Below, one piece after another: positions 21,926-33,811 of a DNA stretch of 64,000 nucleotides. The position numbers and the translations under genes are program-made. Numbering within the stretch: position 1 is the first letter of the stretch; each line of letters opens with the position of its first letter. Source of the stretch: Anthoceros angustus (lineage: Eukaryota > Streptophyta > Anthocerotopsida > Anthocerotales > Anthocerotaceae); assembly GCA_010909165.1 (NCBI GenBank), contig MU008166.1, forward strand, positions 930,001-994,000, given 5' to 3'. The notes beneath the pieces were generated by a model. The model made no database searches. It was not told where the DNA came from and saw nothing but the letters and a program-made list of their open reading frames with translations.

Positions 21926-22581
21926 TTGCAGGTTAGGGCTTCCCGATTGTCCAGGGGCAATCGAATCTGCCACTCCTTCACAAGAGGAGGACACTCTCGT
22001 TCACGATTCACTCCTCTGTACAGACCATGCCTGTGGGGGACGTTTTCTCCATGGCCAGGGTGCATCAAACACCAGGGTGTGTGAGGCATTCACTTCCACC
22101 AAGTCCGCGGATAACAACGGCAATTTCCAAACTTGCAAAAATTGGACAACATCTTACGAGGGAATCAGCGTCTTCCACTAAAGGTTTACATTTTCGAACA
22201 GAAAAGGCGAAAAAGAGCCTGTTTACGGCCCGATCTTCACACACAAACAACACCCGATCCAAGCTGCGATGCCAGCCAACTGCAATTCCTCAAACTTGAT
22301 ATGGAATCTTTCAATCTTTCGAGCGCTATAAGTTAGGTGAGATGGTAATACCACCCAGGCCACACGCAGGGCTCCATCTGCACATCCTGGGTTCAGAGAG
22401 GAGAGGTGTTAGAGACCTTACAATGATCCTCATCCAGCGCATATCTACGCAACCTGATGGATTTAGAGCTCGGAATTCACCGATGCAAAGCTCATCATCT
22501 CCCCAAGTTCGGCCACACTCTGAATTAGACAAGAGAGAATACCAGCGTTGGAGGAGCGAGAGCGGCACCTGCGCGCTAGAC
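21926..22581. other. DRM 5' flank and SMAP-like gene 3' flank
   Basis: No conserved coding sequence. Probably the DRM leader and promoter plus the 3' UTR of the small acidic protein. Confidence 0.5.
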
Positions 22582-22746
22582 CTAGGCAATGTCGGCGTCA
22601 TCGAAATCATCCTCGAAGGAATTGAAGAAGTCTGAGTCAGAGGGCTTGTTGTCTGAAGAAGCGTCGCCCATTACGTCAACAGCGTCGCCATCCAGATCCA
22701 CGTCCATGGCCGCTGCCACACTCTGGTCATCCAAATCTTGGCCCAT
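22582..22746 (-). CDS. SMAP1-like small acidic protein (54 aa)
   Basis: A 165-nt minus-strand frame from ATG 22746 to TAG 22582, preceded by an in-frame stop. The product is strongly acidic and ends SDSDFFNSFEDDFDDADIA. It closely resembles the conserved phenylalanine/aspartate C-terminus of plant SMALL ACIDIC PROTEIN 1, a 62-aa factor linked in Arabidopsis to 2,4-D/auxin response and CSN/RUB-pathway function. The upstream half (MGQDLDDQSV..DVDLDGD) is also acidic and Asp-rich, as in that family. The gene lies 270 bp downstream of VPS15 on the same strand. A small additional 5' exon cannot be excluded. Confidence 0.7.
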   Translation of the reverse strand: MGQDLDDQSVAAAMDVDLDGDAVDVMGDASSDNKPSDSDFFNSFEDDFDDADIA

Positions 22747-23015
22747 CGGTACTCAAAATGCCTTCATTACGGCTAAGATCTCTCAAGTACTCGAAAGAGC
22801 CAACCGGAAGGGCTTCACAGCTCCCGTAGGTTTCGTCAAATTCGTTGCAATGATACTAAAGAGAATCTGGCACAGCCCTCTACATATGCCGCATACATAC
22901 ATGATTTACAGGGGTCCCAATCGTGGACCTTTGAATGTATGTGTAACCTAGCCTTTGTACACTCGAGAACAACATGTAGTCGAACTGTAAGACGTTGAGG
23001 TGTGAGAAGTAGGGA

Positions 23016-26000
23016 CTATTTCCACACTTTCACTGCCCCATCCCTGCTGCTGGAGATTAGGAGCCGCTGATTTGTTTGAGCCAAGGCAAGGGATGTGATG
23101 CAGTCGCGGTGACACCCTGCTGTATCTGTTGCTGCCGCTACAATGCTGGGTTTCGATGAGTTTTTCACCTTACTACTGGTGCTGCCATCCAAAGGAGGAT
23201 GCTCCTACGGAAGACAACAAAGAGAGAGATCAGCTGAGAATTTTCCCCTAGAAAGTTTTACCATAAGATGTACAGAGATCACGAGTCACCTGAACGACTC
23301 GGACACCTGAGATGACCGTCGTACTGTAGACCTGGGAATCGGGTGCTGTAGGTCCCTTTACTGTTGGCCCACAAACGCAGTAGCTCTTCCCAGGCCTTCA
23401 CAACACCAAGAGAATCAGAAAAAGGAAGGACCAGGAAGAGCAGGTATCACTTTCCTGCTTCAAAAACTTTAACTGTACCTGAGGCGATCCCATAGACGAA
23501 TCCGCAGATCTGTTCCTCCACATATGATGGAGGCACCACCTGAAAGGGGCAGAAGTGCACGAACTCCAGGAAGTTGAGGTGGTGGATCAATGAGCTCCTC
23601 AACTTTGTACCGTTCTTTTGGAGTAGCGATTTGATCTGTACGGAACCGACTTTCTTTCAAAGCGGCAGGAAGCTCATGTGTCTCGGAAGCTGCTGTGTCT
23701 CCTTGCATCTGCAACACCTGCAACCCGACAAATTTTCAAGAACTGGATGGTGATAGACAAAACTACCCACGAACTAATAAATGACACGAAGTCAGTCAGG
23801 CTCTTCCTCACAACAAGGCTCAGAGACTGGGCTGAGACAAGTCACCTGAAGACAATTCCCGTCTTCAGCATTCCATAAAGCCAGTTCGTTCCGTCCTGCT
23901 GCAACATACACCAATGGACGTCTAGAAGGTTTTAACGGATCCCAAGACCAAGGTTGCAGGGGGGACATACACTTGATGAAGCATCCAGAGGGATGGCACC
24001 AAGTATTTACTGGAATCAGGAACCTTAAGTCCCACAGAGTCAGGAAGCCCCTAGATGTTGCAGATACGAGCCAGTTACAGTTGAAGTCGAGCGCAGTTGC
24101 TGTAACATAGCCTTGTGCAGGTTCCACGCTCAATGACCAAGCATCCACCTGTTTTCGCACGTCCCAGAGGTGAATATTATCTTTCAGTGTGCTGTATAGC
24201 AGTAATAGAGTGCCTTCCCCACAAAAGTTCTGCAAAGATGTTACTGGCCCCTCCTGCGATTCTAGCTTCCTGATCTCTGAGAAGCCCGAGTATTTCTCTG
24301 CACTGTTGCCCTCACGAGCAACATAATCTACATTAAATACATGAATCACACCATCACTTGTTGCAGCTGCTACCTTATGGTCACTGCCAAATGTTTGCAC
24401 ATGAAGTACACGCCCAGCTTTACAGCTATATGTCAGTCTTGACCTGAATGAAATATCCCTCTCCAGACGTCGGCAATCCCAAACTTTCACTGTCCCATCA
24501 TCTGATCCACTGAGAAAAAACACATTATCACTAGACACAGCCACTTCATTGACCGCTTGTTGATGTTCTTGCAGATGTGCAATCAGGACTCCTCTTGGTC
24601 GCCAAGAAGTATCCCAGTTAGAACCTTCAAGTTCCCCTCCCCCAAGCGCCTCCATGGTTGGGTCTTGGTCAACCAAAGCATCTGCACTTGGTCCACTCTG
24701 ACTTTGCACAAAAGAATCCAAAGATGCTACAGGCACAGCCTGAATGGATGTGCGTAGCACATTGCCATCCCCATCTCTCCTGTAAGCGTCCTTTGTCACA
24801 TCATACATGAAATGACCTCCATTGTAAACAGATCCAGTCATGGAAACTGAACTTTGGTATGGATCTGCTGGCACCATGGAAGAGTGGGTAGCTCCAATCG
24901 TGGCCCATTGAGATGAAGCCACAGCTAAGGAGCTCCCCATGGGTGTGCCTGCAACAGCTGTCATGAAATAAGGCACATTACCCTGACGTGCACCAAAGAT
25001 TCGGCTCCATTCCTCGTTACTAGATGGGCTTGCATCAAATACAACCGCTTGCCCATCTTGCTTTTTTGGGCCATCTTGCTTTTTCTCATTAACGGAAACC
25101 CAGTACAAGGGGATACCTTCCGATGTACCATCATAGTGTGAATAATAACCTGTTCCCACTCCAGAGGCCAGTCCAAGAGCCGAACTCTGTAGCTTCTCCG
25201 TATTTTCCACCTCCCAATTGTGCATTCTAGTTTGCATAGTGCTTGATAAGTTGCGAATATAGCCTTCCATTGCTTTCAGTTTTTCACCATCCCCCGATTC
25301 AGAGCCTTCCACTTCATCACTAAAGCAACTTGTGAGCCCTTGCAAGGAAGGCAGCTTTGATCCCAAGTTCTTCATACCCCGTGAGTCTGCTGTTGCCGAG
25401 GCAATGTCAGCCTCTTTCCCAAACCGACTTCTTTCCAGTGGCTTGACTTGGCTCTGCGACGGTGACCTCTGCCTACCTTTTCGCTGCTGGACAACTTTGG
25501 TGCACAGCTGCTCAGAAGAATTTCCTTTCCGTTGGTGCACAACTTTGGTGCACAGCTGATCAGAAGGATTTTCTAATAACATAATGTCACTCAACAACCT
25601 GTTAAAGGCCTCTCTTGACATAGGCGGCTTCAAGCAAGGCATAAGAGCTTCCTCTGAGCATAATGAGGCAGGTTCTCTTCGAAGGAAGGGAGATAGAATG
25701 GGAGATAAAAGTGAATAGGCTTCTGCAATATCCAAATTGCAGCTGGTCCCAGCGACAAAAGTAATCGCTGCCTTCCGAACCCACTGGCTTGGGTGACAGA
25801 GAAGTGGAGCTGCCCGTTCTACTGCTTCCAGCAACACACGCTTCCGCAACATTCTATGACAACATAAAGCAGCTAGGCAGTTCAAGGAGTTGACAACGAC
25901 AATCTCTTCAACATCACTCAGAGCCTGTTCTACATAAGGGAGCAGATAAGCCTCTACACTCATTTGGCCTATGAATAAGCACACATGAATGATATGCTCA

Positions 26001-29000
26001 AAGAAAGCAGAACGGAGCTGCTCATCCCGATCATTCAAAAAGGCTGGCAGTATTGGGAGAAGGAAGTCATTGCTCTGTTTCTGGCCAAAAAACTTGCAAA
26101 GTGACCCAACATGTGTCAGGAGTGCCCGCCTGATCGTGGGTGTTTGCTTTTGCCCAATGACCAACTCTTGAATAACTCGAGCTAATGCCTCACGCAACTG
26201 AGAAAGCTCATTCTCAATTTTGCTGGCAGTATGCTGATGAACACTGGGAAGAGGTGGCTTCTCAGTTGTATGGACCCTAAAGGCACGACTCGGGCTGTCT
26301 AGGCCTCCTAAATCACTGATATACTGGGAGTTTTTGAGACACCTATCAGCAGTCTCTGCAATCAGACTGACGTTATCTGAATAGGCTATGCGGACACTTT
26401 CTTCTGGATCATCTGGCAACATGGAAAGAAGTGGGAGGATGTACTCGGGAAAAAGCTTTGCATCACCTGGAGGAAAGCTCGAAACCTTGGACACCACATT
26501 ACAGAGGGTCTGTAGAGCTGCACACCGTACTATAGCTGCTGAATCAGAAAGCAGGGCAGCAACATATGGAATGATTTGTTGCAGTCTGCAATCATCATCA
26601 CAGAATTCCGAGGCATCTTGCAGCAACTGAACAGCCCCTCTCCGTGCCTGTGGAAGCCTAACATTCCTCAGGCAAGAGCATAACAGGGAAGCAATAAGAA
26701 CCATGCCGTCACACCTTAATACTTTCGATCCAGAACCCTGCTCTGGACTTTTTGCAACCACCAATGAATCAATGCTTCCACCTGCTATTGGCATAGACCC
26801 ACTCTTGATTGCACCTTGAACTGGAGTGGGAAGTCGCCTCCTACGTTTCCGTAACCAGCGCCTTCGTCTCAATGTGCAATCAGGCGTACATGCTGCTGTC
26901 CACGTTTGAGAAAGCCCTTGGCGCACTCCCAGTTTTTGTTGAGTTTGTTTCTCACCTTGTGCAGCGGTTGCATAACCTCTTACAGCCTTTTCTAGGTCTT
27001 GTGCAACCACCTTTCGATATCTCCATCCTTCCCTATCAACTCCAACACCTGCAAAAGACAGACATGTCACACAGCACTTGAACTGAGTTCGTTGTAAGGC
27101 AGCAGCTGCTGGAGCATAACAACATACACTTCATACCATTCATTAGCCAGTTTAAGTCAACCTCCCAATCGCCCTCCCACATCCAACCACTCTCTAAAGG
27201 AAGAGTGACGTCGCCCTTTTGCCGCCCGCCTGCACCTTTCACACCACTTTCACTCGACTCTCCAGTTGAGAAGGGCCATTCACTAAACGTACCACCAGGC
27301 TCTCTAACTTGATTCTCGTAGACCTGCATATAATAAAGCACACTCTAAGTGAAGGGCAGTTAAGAACTAGATCCAGCAGTCAGGTGAATACATGCAAAAG
27401 AGTGTCCACATAGACGAGCAGGATCAAGACCTCGCATATTCACCTGCTCAACTATAACCTCCTCCACTGCAAGAGCTGCATCTGCCATTGCAAGTGATGC
27501 TGGTTTTATGCGAACTTGGGATCCTGAGGTCGTGGGTACTTGGACATCAGAGATGACGTGGTCTCCATCCAGGGAAAAAGATTCTTCCACAATCCCCAAG
27601 TTTCGTATCACACCTAGAGGGAGCTTTGCTTCTGAGCCTTTAGTTGGAATACCTGAGAGTGTTATGTTCACGGACCTAGCCCTACCCAGACTCCGTTTAC
27701 TGAATTTATCCAGAACATCATCCCGTTCACCATGCTCGTCTTTGAAGGATCTGACTTGTGAAGGAACACCTGTAGAAGGCAGGCCTACATCACTGGCCAT
27801 CCGCTCATTTCTCAACTGTGCATTTATGTCTGACAGCAGACTCACATGGGAATCCCCTGAGATGGTCTTGGAACGTCCATATCTCCGACCAATTGCACTG
27901 CCATCAGCACCATGCGTACGGTTGGATCCTGCAAAAGCGTGCTGGCCTCCTGGGCCATCGTTCTGACGACCACTAAATATCCTAGCATGTCTTTCTCCTG
28001 TTTGCTTTCTTTCCACTTTACGCTTTGCATCTGCTAACATTTGCTTTCGAATTTCTGGGAACGCACCTTGTGTGACTGCCACCTGTTCATAAGATGCACT
28101 AATAGATTCAATCATCTGGCAGCTCTCAAGTCCATGCTCTGGAAGTGATCAAACGGGCTCCAAGGACATCTACATAGAGGGGCATTTCATGACACTGATG
28201 CCTTACAAATGTGCATTGTAAAGAAGGAGAGCTCACCCTCGTGTCTGGGTCCAGGGGAACTATACAAGAGAAGAAATTGTGCAGAAGTGGTGAGAAATAG
28301 CTTGGGAACAATGTAGGTGCCCAGCTTTCCAGATACTCATGTGCCGACAGACGGGATTCTGGATTCCGCTGTATCATGTGCAAAACCATCTCGCATATTC
28401 CAGAATCAGGAATCTGAAGCAAATTATCCCACCAGTAAGTCGCTCTGCGCAACCTGACATGTATTCACACTCACGCCTTAAGAAAGCATGAGTACAAGAA
28501 AAGCTTTAGTTCACCTTTTCCAGAGAAGGCCTTGGGTCATATTCTCCCCTCCGATACATGAGAAGCTGTGAAAGAGTGAAAATAGCTTGACCTTCAAGGA
28601 AGAGCTCTGCAATTACACACCTATAAATACCCGACAACCAAAGAACCATTACACATAAGTGGTATCAGATTTTTGATCTACGCAGAAATACTTGACTAAC
28701 GTACCGTATCTAAAATCACACAAGCAATCACTTGCTGCTCATGTGCAGACACTTCGACACTATCTACTGGAAACCAGAGGGAATCAAGATGTCGATACCC
28801 AAGTGAGAACACATCCATTGAAGGTTGCAGAGGGCCATCGCCCACCGGAACCTGATCACAAAATCGCTGCAAAGACAAGAAGCACAATTGGCTTAAATAC
28901 AAGGCTGGGCTACAAACTTCTCACTTCACTTTGAAGACGTAGGTAGATATAAGGACGATTTACCTCAGGTGCAAGATAGCAGCGACGGCTGCCACCAGTG

Positions 29001-30093
29001 TCAAAGAAAAATGAGAAGTCTGCAGGATTATCAGCTGGAAGATATGTTGGCTTGAAGCAGGCATAGTCCGCAAGGTAAACCCAGTTCCAGGACGTTACCA
29101 GAACATTCTCACATTTTATGTCACCTGCTCAGGACAACCATTCTCAACAACAATAAATAGATGGCAAAGGTAGCATTATCAGATCACAAGCCTAGCCACT
29201 TGTAAAGGACTCACCGTGACAGACTTTGTGCTCATGGCTCTGCTTCACTGCATGCAGTAGCTGCAAAACCATAGATTCAAATTGAGATCTGGCACAATCC
29301 TTATTTTGACACATCACCATGCTCTATCCTCAATCAAACTCCTGTATCATAATCTCAAGACTGAAACTGAGTGCAAATTCAGGACTTAATCCAAAAATCT
29401 CTCTTCCATGTTCCCAAGACTGAAGGTAGTTTCTCCAGCTGGAGAAACTCACTCAAGCCCACATCATTAGACTCCTGGCAACCTAAATCTCTGGTATATT
29501 TTAACCTGAAATGCCAGCCATTTCTTTTCTATGATGCTCAGGAAAGGGCGTGTGCTCATGCGATCATGGAGATTGCTGTAGAAGTACTGCCGTATGAGGT
29601 AGGCAGCCTTGTCTGTGTCCATCCAATGCTGCCACATAGGAAGCTCAAATTTCAGCAAAAGATGCAAGGAATGAGAAAGCTGATATTAGCTGATCAAGCT
29701 AAGTCACCTGAAAGGGCCAAACATGTGAATGCTTGATATCCTTTAGTTTCTCCTTGATTTCTTTCAGCTTCCGTTCATGAGCCTGAAGGAATGAAAGACG
29801 CAACTGGTTGATCAGCTAGAAAAAATTGCAATACCGTTGAGGTTAGACAGAAACAGGGCATTTCTTCACATGAACCACATATTGACGCAAATCACCTTCA
29901 CATCGGGAAATTCGCCACGCTTGAAGTAGACCTTGACAACAAGCCATCCCTCATCATGCGCACAAACTATGGATTTTAGAAAGCGGCCTCTGCCCAGCGA
30001 TTCCTTCAACACCAAATTTAAAGTGGTTGGCAGATCCTGCAGGTAGTACTCCGAAGCCGATGCCTGGGTTGTGCGGGCTAATTTGTTCCCCAT
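23016..30093 (-). CDS. VPS15: VPS15 / PI3-kinase regulatory subunit 4 with an inserted DysF-like domain (about 1860 aa)
   Basis: Regulatory pseudokinase of the class III PI3-kinase (VPS34) complex in autophagy and endosomal sorting. Exons on the minus strand: 30093-29896, 29815-29708, 29628-29506, 29260-29215, 29124-28964, 28866-28799, 28620-28515, 28413-28237, 28115-27444, 27323-27137, 27048-23846, 23717-23479, 23395-23290, 23204-23016; phases all close. The start MGNK gives an N-myristoylation site, as in VPS15 proteins. The kinase part has VVKVYFKR, a [11 protein letters not shown] catalytic loop and ADYACF in place of DFG. A 224-aa linker follows. Next comes a DysF-like module, about residues 554-685, with [28 protein letters not shown] and [17 protein letters not shown] repeats and C-terminal WD40 repeats, ending DGAVKVWK, complete it. 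The acceptor for the exon starting at 28115 is the least certain. Confidence 0.9.
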
Positions 30094-30241
30094 CTTTGAT
30101 CTCCAGTCATCTGCTCTGATGGTTAATATGCAAAGCCCTAGTGCAACTCATGCTCTGTGTCTGACACTACATATGGAATGTTACCGAATGAAGCAGCTCG
30201 GAGACTTGTCTTTGTAAGCTGTATTTGTAGTCTTCGAAGAG
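30094..30241. promoter_or_regulatory. Bidirectional promoter region, VPS15 / DUF616 gene
   Basis: Only 148 bp separate the divergent start codons of VPS15 (30093, minus) and the DUF616 gene (30242, plus). Both promoters and leaders must lie in this stretch or overlap the genes. No TATA box is evident. Confidence 0.6.
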
Positions 30242-32350
30242 ATGGCTTCCCGGGTGCCCACCTTCCCTTCACGTGTTTCCTCTCGCGAATTGGGGTCTTC
30301 AAGCACCCTCTCACCTGGATCGATTTCTGTGCCTGTTTCTGGAGGAGATTTCGATTCCGACGACACCAAGAAAAAGAGGAGGAGGAAGAGGTTCGCACGG
30401 GTGCCGGGTGACTTATGTGAGGGCTTCTATCTGTGACCGCTCTGTTAACGACAGTTGAGATGCTAAAGTCTAGTCTCACCACGGCTTCCGGATCTGCGCA
30501 GGTTTAGAAAGGAGAAGTTGCGGGGCATGGGGATTGGGAGCTCTTATAATCCTCTTTTGCTTTTGGTTTGTTTCCGTTCAGGTTCCTCATGCCAGACCAG
30601 GTGATAAATCTCTTGGGCAATTGCCAGGGGCAGCTAGTAGCATCTGGTCAATCAGCTGAATTTGCGGATGGGCTCTTGCAGGTGGACGTGTAGACTCTCA
30701 GGACGCGAAGAAGCCTGGCAGTACAAAGTCTAAGCTGAATAATCTGGACATGCCAATGAGAAGGAGAAATGGGACTCTGGAACGTAGGTGTTGGGGGCCG
30801 CAGGGAAGGGGGCGGGGGTGGGGGAAAGGGAGGTGGGGAGCTGTCAGCTAGTTGGCCCTCTTTAGCTGTCTATGACCGTGGTCTCGTATTTGCAGCTTGC
30901 CTGAAGCTCCTTCCTGTTAAAGAACTTGAGAAGCTTTCGTTTCCTCCCCAGACTGGTGATGACACCATCAAACACCTACACTACATGAACTACTATGAGA
31001 ATGAACTATTACAGGTCGACGGGTCTGATGGTCAATCCCTGGTTTTCCACAAAAATAGAAGTACGAATCTCTTTACTGGGAACCTCACAGGTAGAACGAG
31101 AAGCGCGAGCTTCAAGGTCCGTTCGCTGTGCTTGCCCATATATGCGTGTTTGTGCTAGGAGCTTGGAAGGAACTCGAGCTGTCGTGAGGCGTAGCTGATG
31201 TTTGCCCTGTTGCTGTCAGATTGGTGAAACTGTGGCTGTTCATTGTGGGTTCTGCCATGAGCACGGTGGATTTGACATCTCTGCACCAGATAGACAGTTC
31301 CTGGCTAAGTGTGAAGCAGTCGTAATGACTTGCATATTTGGCGGAGGAGATGACCTGTACCAGCCTGTTGGGATGTCCAGTGCTTCTCTTGATAAGGTGT
31401 TGATCTCTAGGTTGCCGACCATTATGTCATCCAGCTCCTGGATCTCGAATTCTAACAGGACAAGTACCTATATGGCAGGTATGCTATGTAGCGTTCTGGG
31501 ATAACGTGACAGTACAAGCTATGCAGGAACGTGGAATATACCCTGACAAAGTGAGCAGGAAAATAGGGCATTGGAGAGCTGTCTTTGTTGACAATCTACC
31601 TTTCTCTGATCAGCGAAAAAATGGAAAGGTTCCAAAGGTTGGTCTTCCCTTCTATGGATGTTCAGTTTTTTGCGTTTAATTCCAGGATTGCAGTGTTTTT
31701 CGTGCCGGCAAATTGCAACAATTCGAATTTTTGTTTCATTCTTCTACAGATGTTGAGTCATCGACTGTTTCCAAACGCCAAGTATTCTGTTTGGGTAGAT
31801 TCAAAATCACAGTTTCGTCGAGATCCTCTGGGAGTGTTTGAAGCCCTTCTCTGGCGGCCACAAGCTACTTTTGCCATTTCTCAGCATGGGGCACGGGATT
31901 GTGTTTATGAAGAAGGAATTGCAATTGTGCAAAAACATAAAGCAACACCTGGGGAGGTTGCAGCTCAACTTGGCCAGTACGAGTCTGAAGGATTGCCAAG
32001 GAAAGCACAGATAGAAGGCCACAAAGGTGAGTCTGAAAGCCTGGCAGCATTTGCTTTGGACAAATCATTCTTGTCGTCTTGAAAATGTCTTCAGTACCTT
32101 CTAAGGACCTGGTTGTGTTGCAGCATTGGCTGAAGCCTCCGTTATCATTCGCCAGCACACACCAAGGACCAATTTGTTTATGTGCTTATGGTTCAACGAG
32201 GTTGCGTTGTTCACTGCCAGAGATCAGCTTAGCTTTGTTTACGTTTTGACCAAGCTACCCATCCCCAACATTAACATGTTTCCTGTGTGCACTCGGAGGG
32301 CTTTGGTGAACAGCCTTGGCCACAAAACCAAAGCAAAGCCCTCACTGTGA
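30242..32350 (+). CDS. DUF616 / MUCI70-like putative glycosyltransferase
   Basis: Secure exons: about 30683-30782, 30896-31116, 31220-31396, 31479-31637, 31750-32026 and 32124-32350 (TGA). Exon 1 begins MASRVPTFPS and ends after a Lys/Arg-rich run (KKKRRRKR) at about 30390. One small exon around 30584-30650 joins by inference. Conserved DUF616 features: TVAVHCGF, AVVMTCIFGGGDDL, HRLFPNAKYSVWVDSK (a DxD-like position), ATFAISQHGARDCVYEE, RTNLFMCLWFNEV and DQLSFVYV. Plant relatives such as MUCI70 act in the Golgi on pectin or mucilage polysaccharides. The usual N-terminal transmembrane anchor is not evident in the exons I could place, so the 5' end may be incomplete. Confidence 0.8.
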
Positions 32351-32936
32351 GGAGGAAAGAAGGCTAACGGTGAGGGACTCAGTCCCACATTTTGGTTTTG
32401 GAATTGGGCGCTGGTAGCTCTGTGCAAGGTACGTTGTGCTCGCTTATAATTCCCATGCTCGGCGGACATTCTTTGTATATGGGCCCGTTTTGGTAGCAGT
32501 ATGAACAAGATCCTCACCTGATTTTCGCCTGCTGTTGCAACAGGTGTAATAATAAGAGTGCGGGATTAAATCTGGACTGTCTTCGCATCCCAAATCCCGT
32601 TTGTCAAGTGAGTGCTTTTCTTACTTTGTGAACTGTTGCTCAATATGCGATGTGATGGTTTCAGAACTGTTACACCGTCAAAAAATGTTCCATTGTCTAT
32701 TGGGGTCAGGTAAATTCCAAGCATTTGACTGGAACTCAACCTGCGGCGGATAACCAACTGCTAACACAAGCTAAAACATCAAGGCCCCTTCACCAGTCGA
32801 CAATTCGAAGTTTGATACCATGCTAGTTGGTAGCTCGTCCTCATTGTTTCGTAGGCTTGTTCATTACAGGATATTCAGTGTAGCCGAGACACAACGTTCG
32901 TCCCTGAGAATTCAAACATATTCAGTGCCCCTTCAA
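32351..32936. other. Intergenic: convergent 3' flanks
   Basis: The 3' UTR of the DUF616 gene and the 3' UTR of bL27m meet here. No gene seen. Confidence 0.6.
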
Positions 32937-33614
32937 CTACATCGGCGTAGCATCCTGCTTGCTAGCTACGACCGGGCCAGACGGACTTTGACCCTGTGAA
33001 CGGGAATAAACCGGATGCACAGGTGCGCCCCCTGCAGGCTCAACATGAACCCATTTGCGGCCAGTAAGCTTGTTCTTGGCGAAGCGAACTTGCCCTGCAG
33101 ACAACGCGTAGAGCGTATGATCCTTGCCCATGCCAACAAAATCTCCTGGATGAAACCTGGTGCCTCTTTGCCTCACAATGATGTTGCCGGGGATCACTCT
33201 CTGCATACCGGTCACAAAATCTCAAAACACTGTCCACCATCGACAGTGGCAGGCCAAAATACACCCTTGGGAGAAGGCGTACCTGGCCGCCGAATTTCTT
33301 CACTCCTAAATACTTCGGCAACGAATCACGCCCATTCTGCGTGGAGCCTCCAGCCTTCTTAGTGGCCCATCTCCTGAAGACGAGACTCAAACCTCCGACC
33401 TCTCCCCCTGGAACGTCTGCAACCGGCAAGGCCGCAAGCTGAGTAACTACGAGGAAGGAACACTCCACCAGTGCTGAAGCTGGATTGAAAAATCCAGCAC
33501 TTATGCAACGGCTGCATTACCTTGGCAAACGGCCTGTCGCAGAGGGGACGGAGACGAGGACAGAGTGACGCGTGACAGCAGGCTGCTCAGGCTGTGCGAC
33601 GCATGCCTTGCCAT
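32937..33614 (-). CDS. Mitochondrial ribosomal protein bL27m (3 exons, 163 aa)
   Basis: Exons on the minus strand: 33614-33521, 33416-33283, 33200-32937; total 492 nt with matching phases. The N-terminal about 45 residues are rich in Ser, Arg and Leu without acids ([18 protein letters not shown]), a typical organelle presequence. The mature protein starts [18 protein letters not shown], the diagnostic bL27 N-terminus that reaches the peptidyl-transferase centre. [25 protein letters not shown] and [11 protein letters not shown] follow. Mitochondrial rather than plastid targeting is inferred from the [16 protein letters not shown] type and the C-terminal extension. Confidence 0.9.
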
Positions 33615-33811
33615 GACCGGGTCCAAAGAGAAGAAGAAGAGAAGAAAAAAATCCAATTATGTAACTCCTTGTTAATCGCTTCTTAAACCCCTGGCAGGGG
33701 ACGCGGACTTTTAGGGCTGGAGAGCCTCGTAGATTTCATTTCTCCTGTACATTCTCCGCCGTCTGTCCCTCGAATCCCCGCCTGCTAGTTCCCGTACCCT
33801 CCCCGGTCGTG
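33615..33811. promoter_or_regulatory. Bidirectional promoter region, bL27m / small organellar protein
   Basis: 197 bp between divergent ATGs at 33614 (minus) and 33812 (plus). Both products carry presequence-like N-termini, suggesting co-expression from a shared promoter. Confidence 0.55.

Noticed and set aside
22589-22951. 120-aa plus-strand frame
   Set aside because: It is the antisense shadow of the SMAP-like gene, whose protein matches a known family on the other strand.
27360-27443. Possible end of a separate VPS15 kinase-only gene at the stop codon near 27360
   Set aside because: A perfect donor (gagcag|gtgaat) at 27444 joins in phase to the DysF-like exon, and the downstream HEAT/WD40 parts are clearly VPS15.
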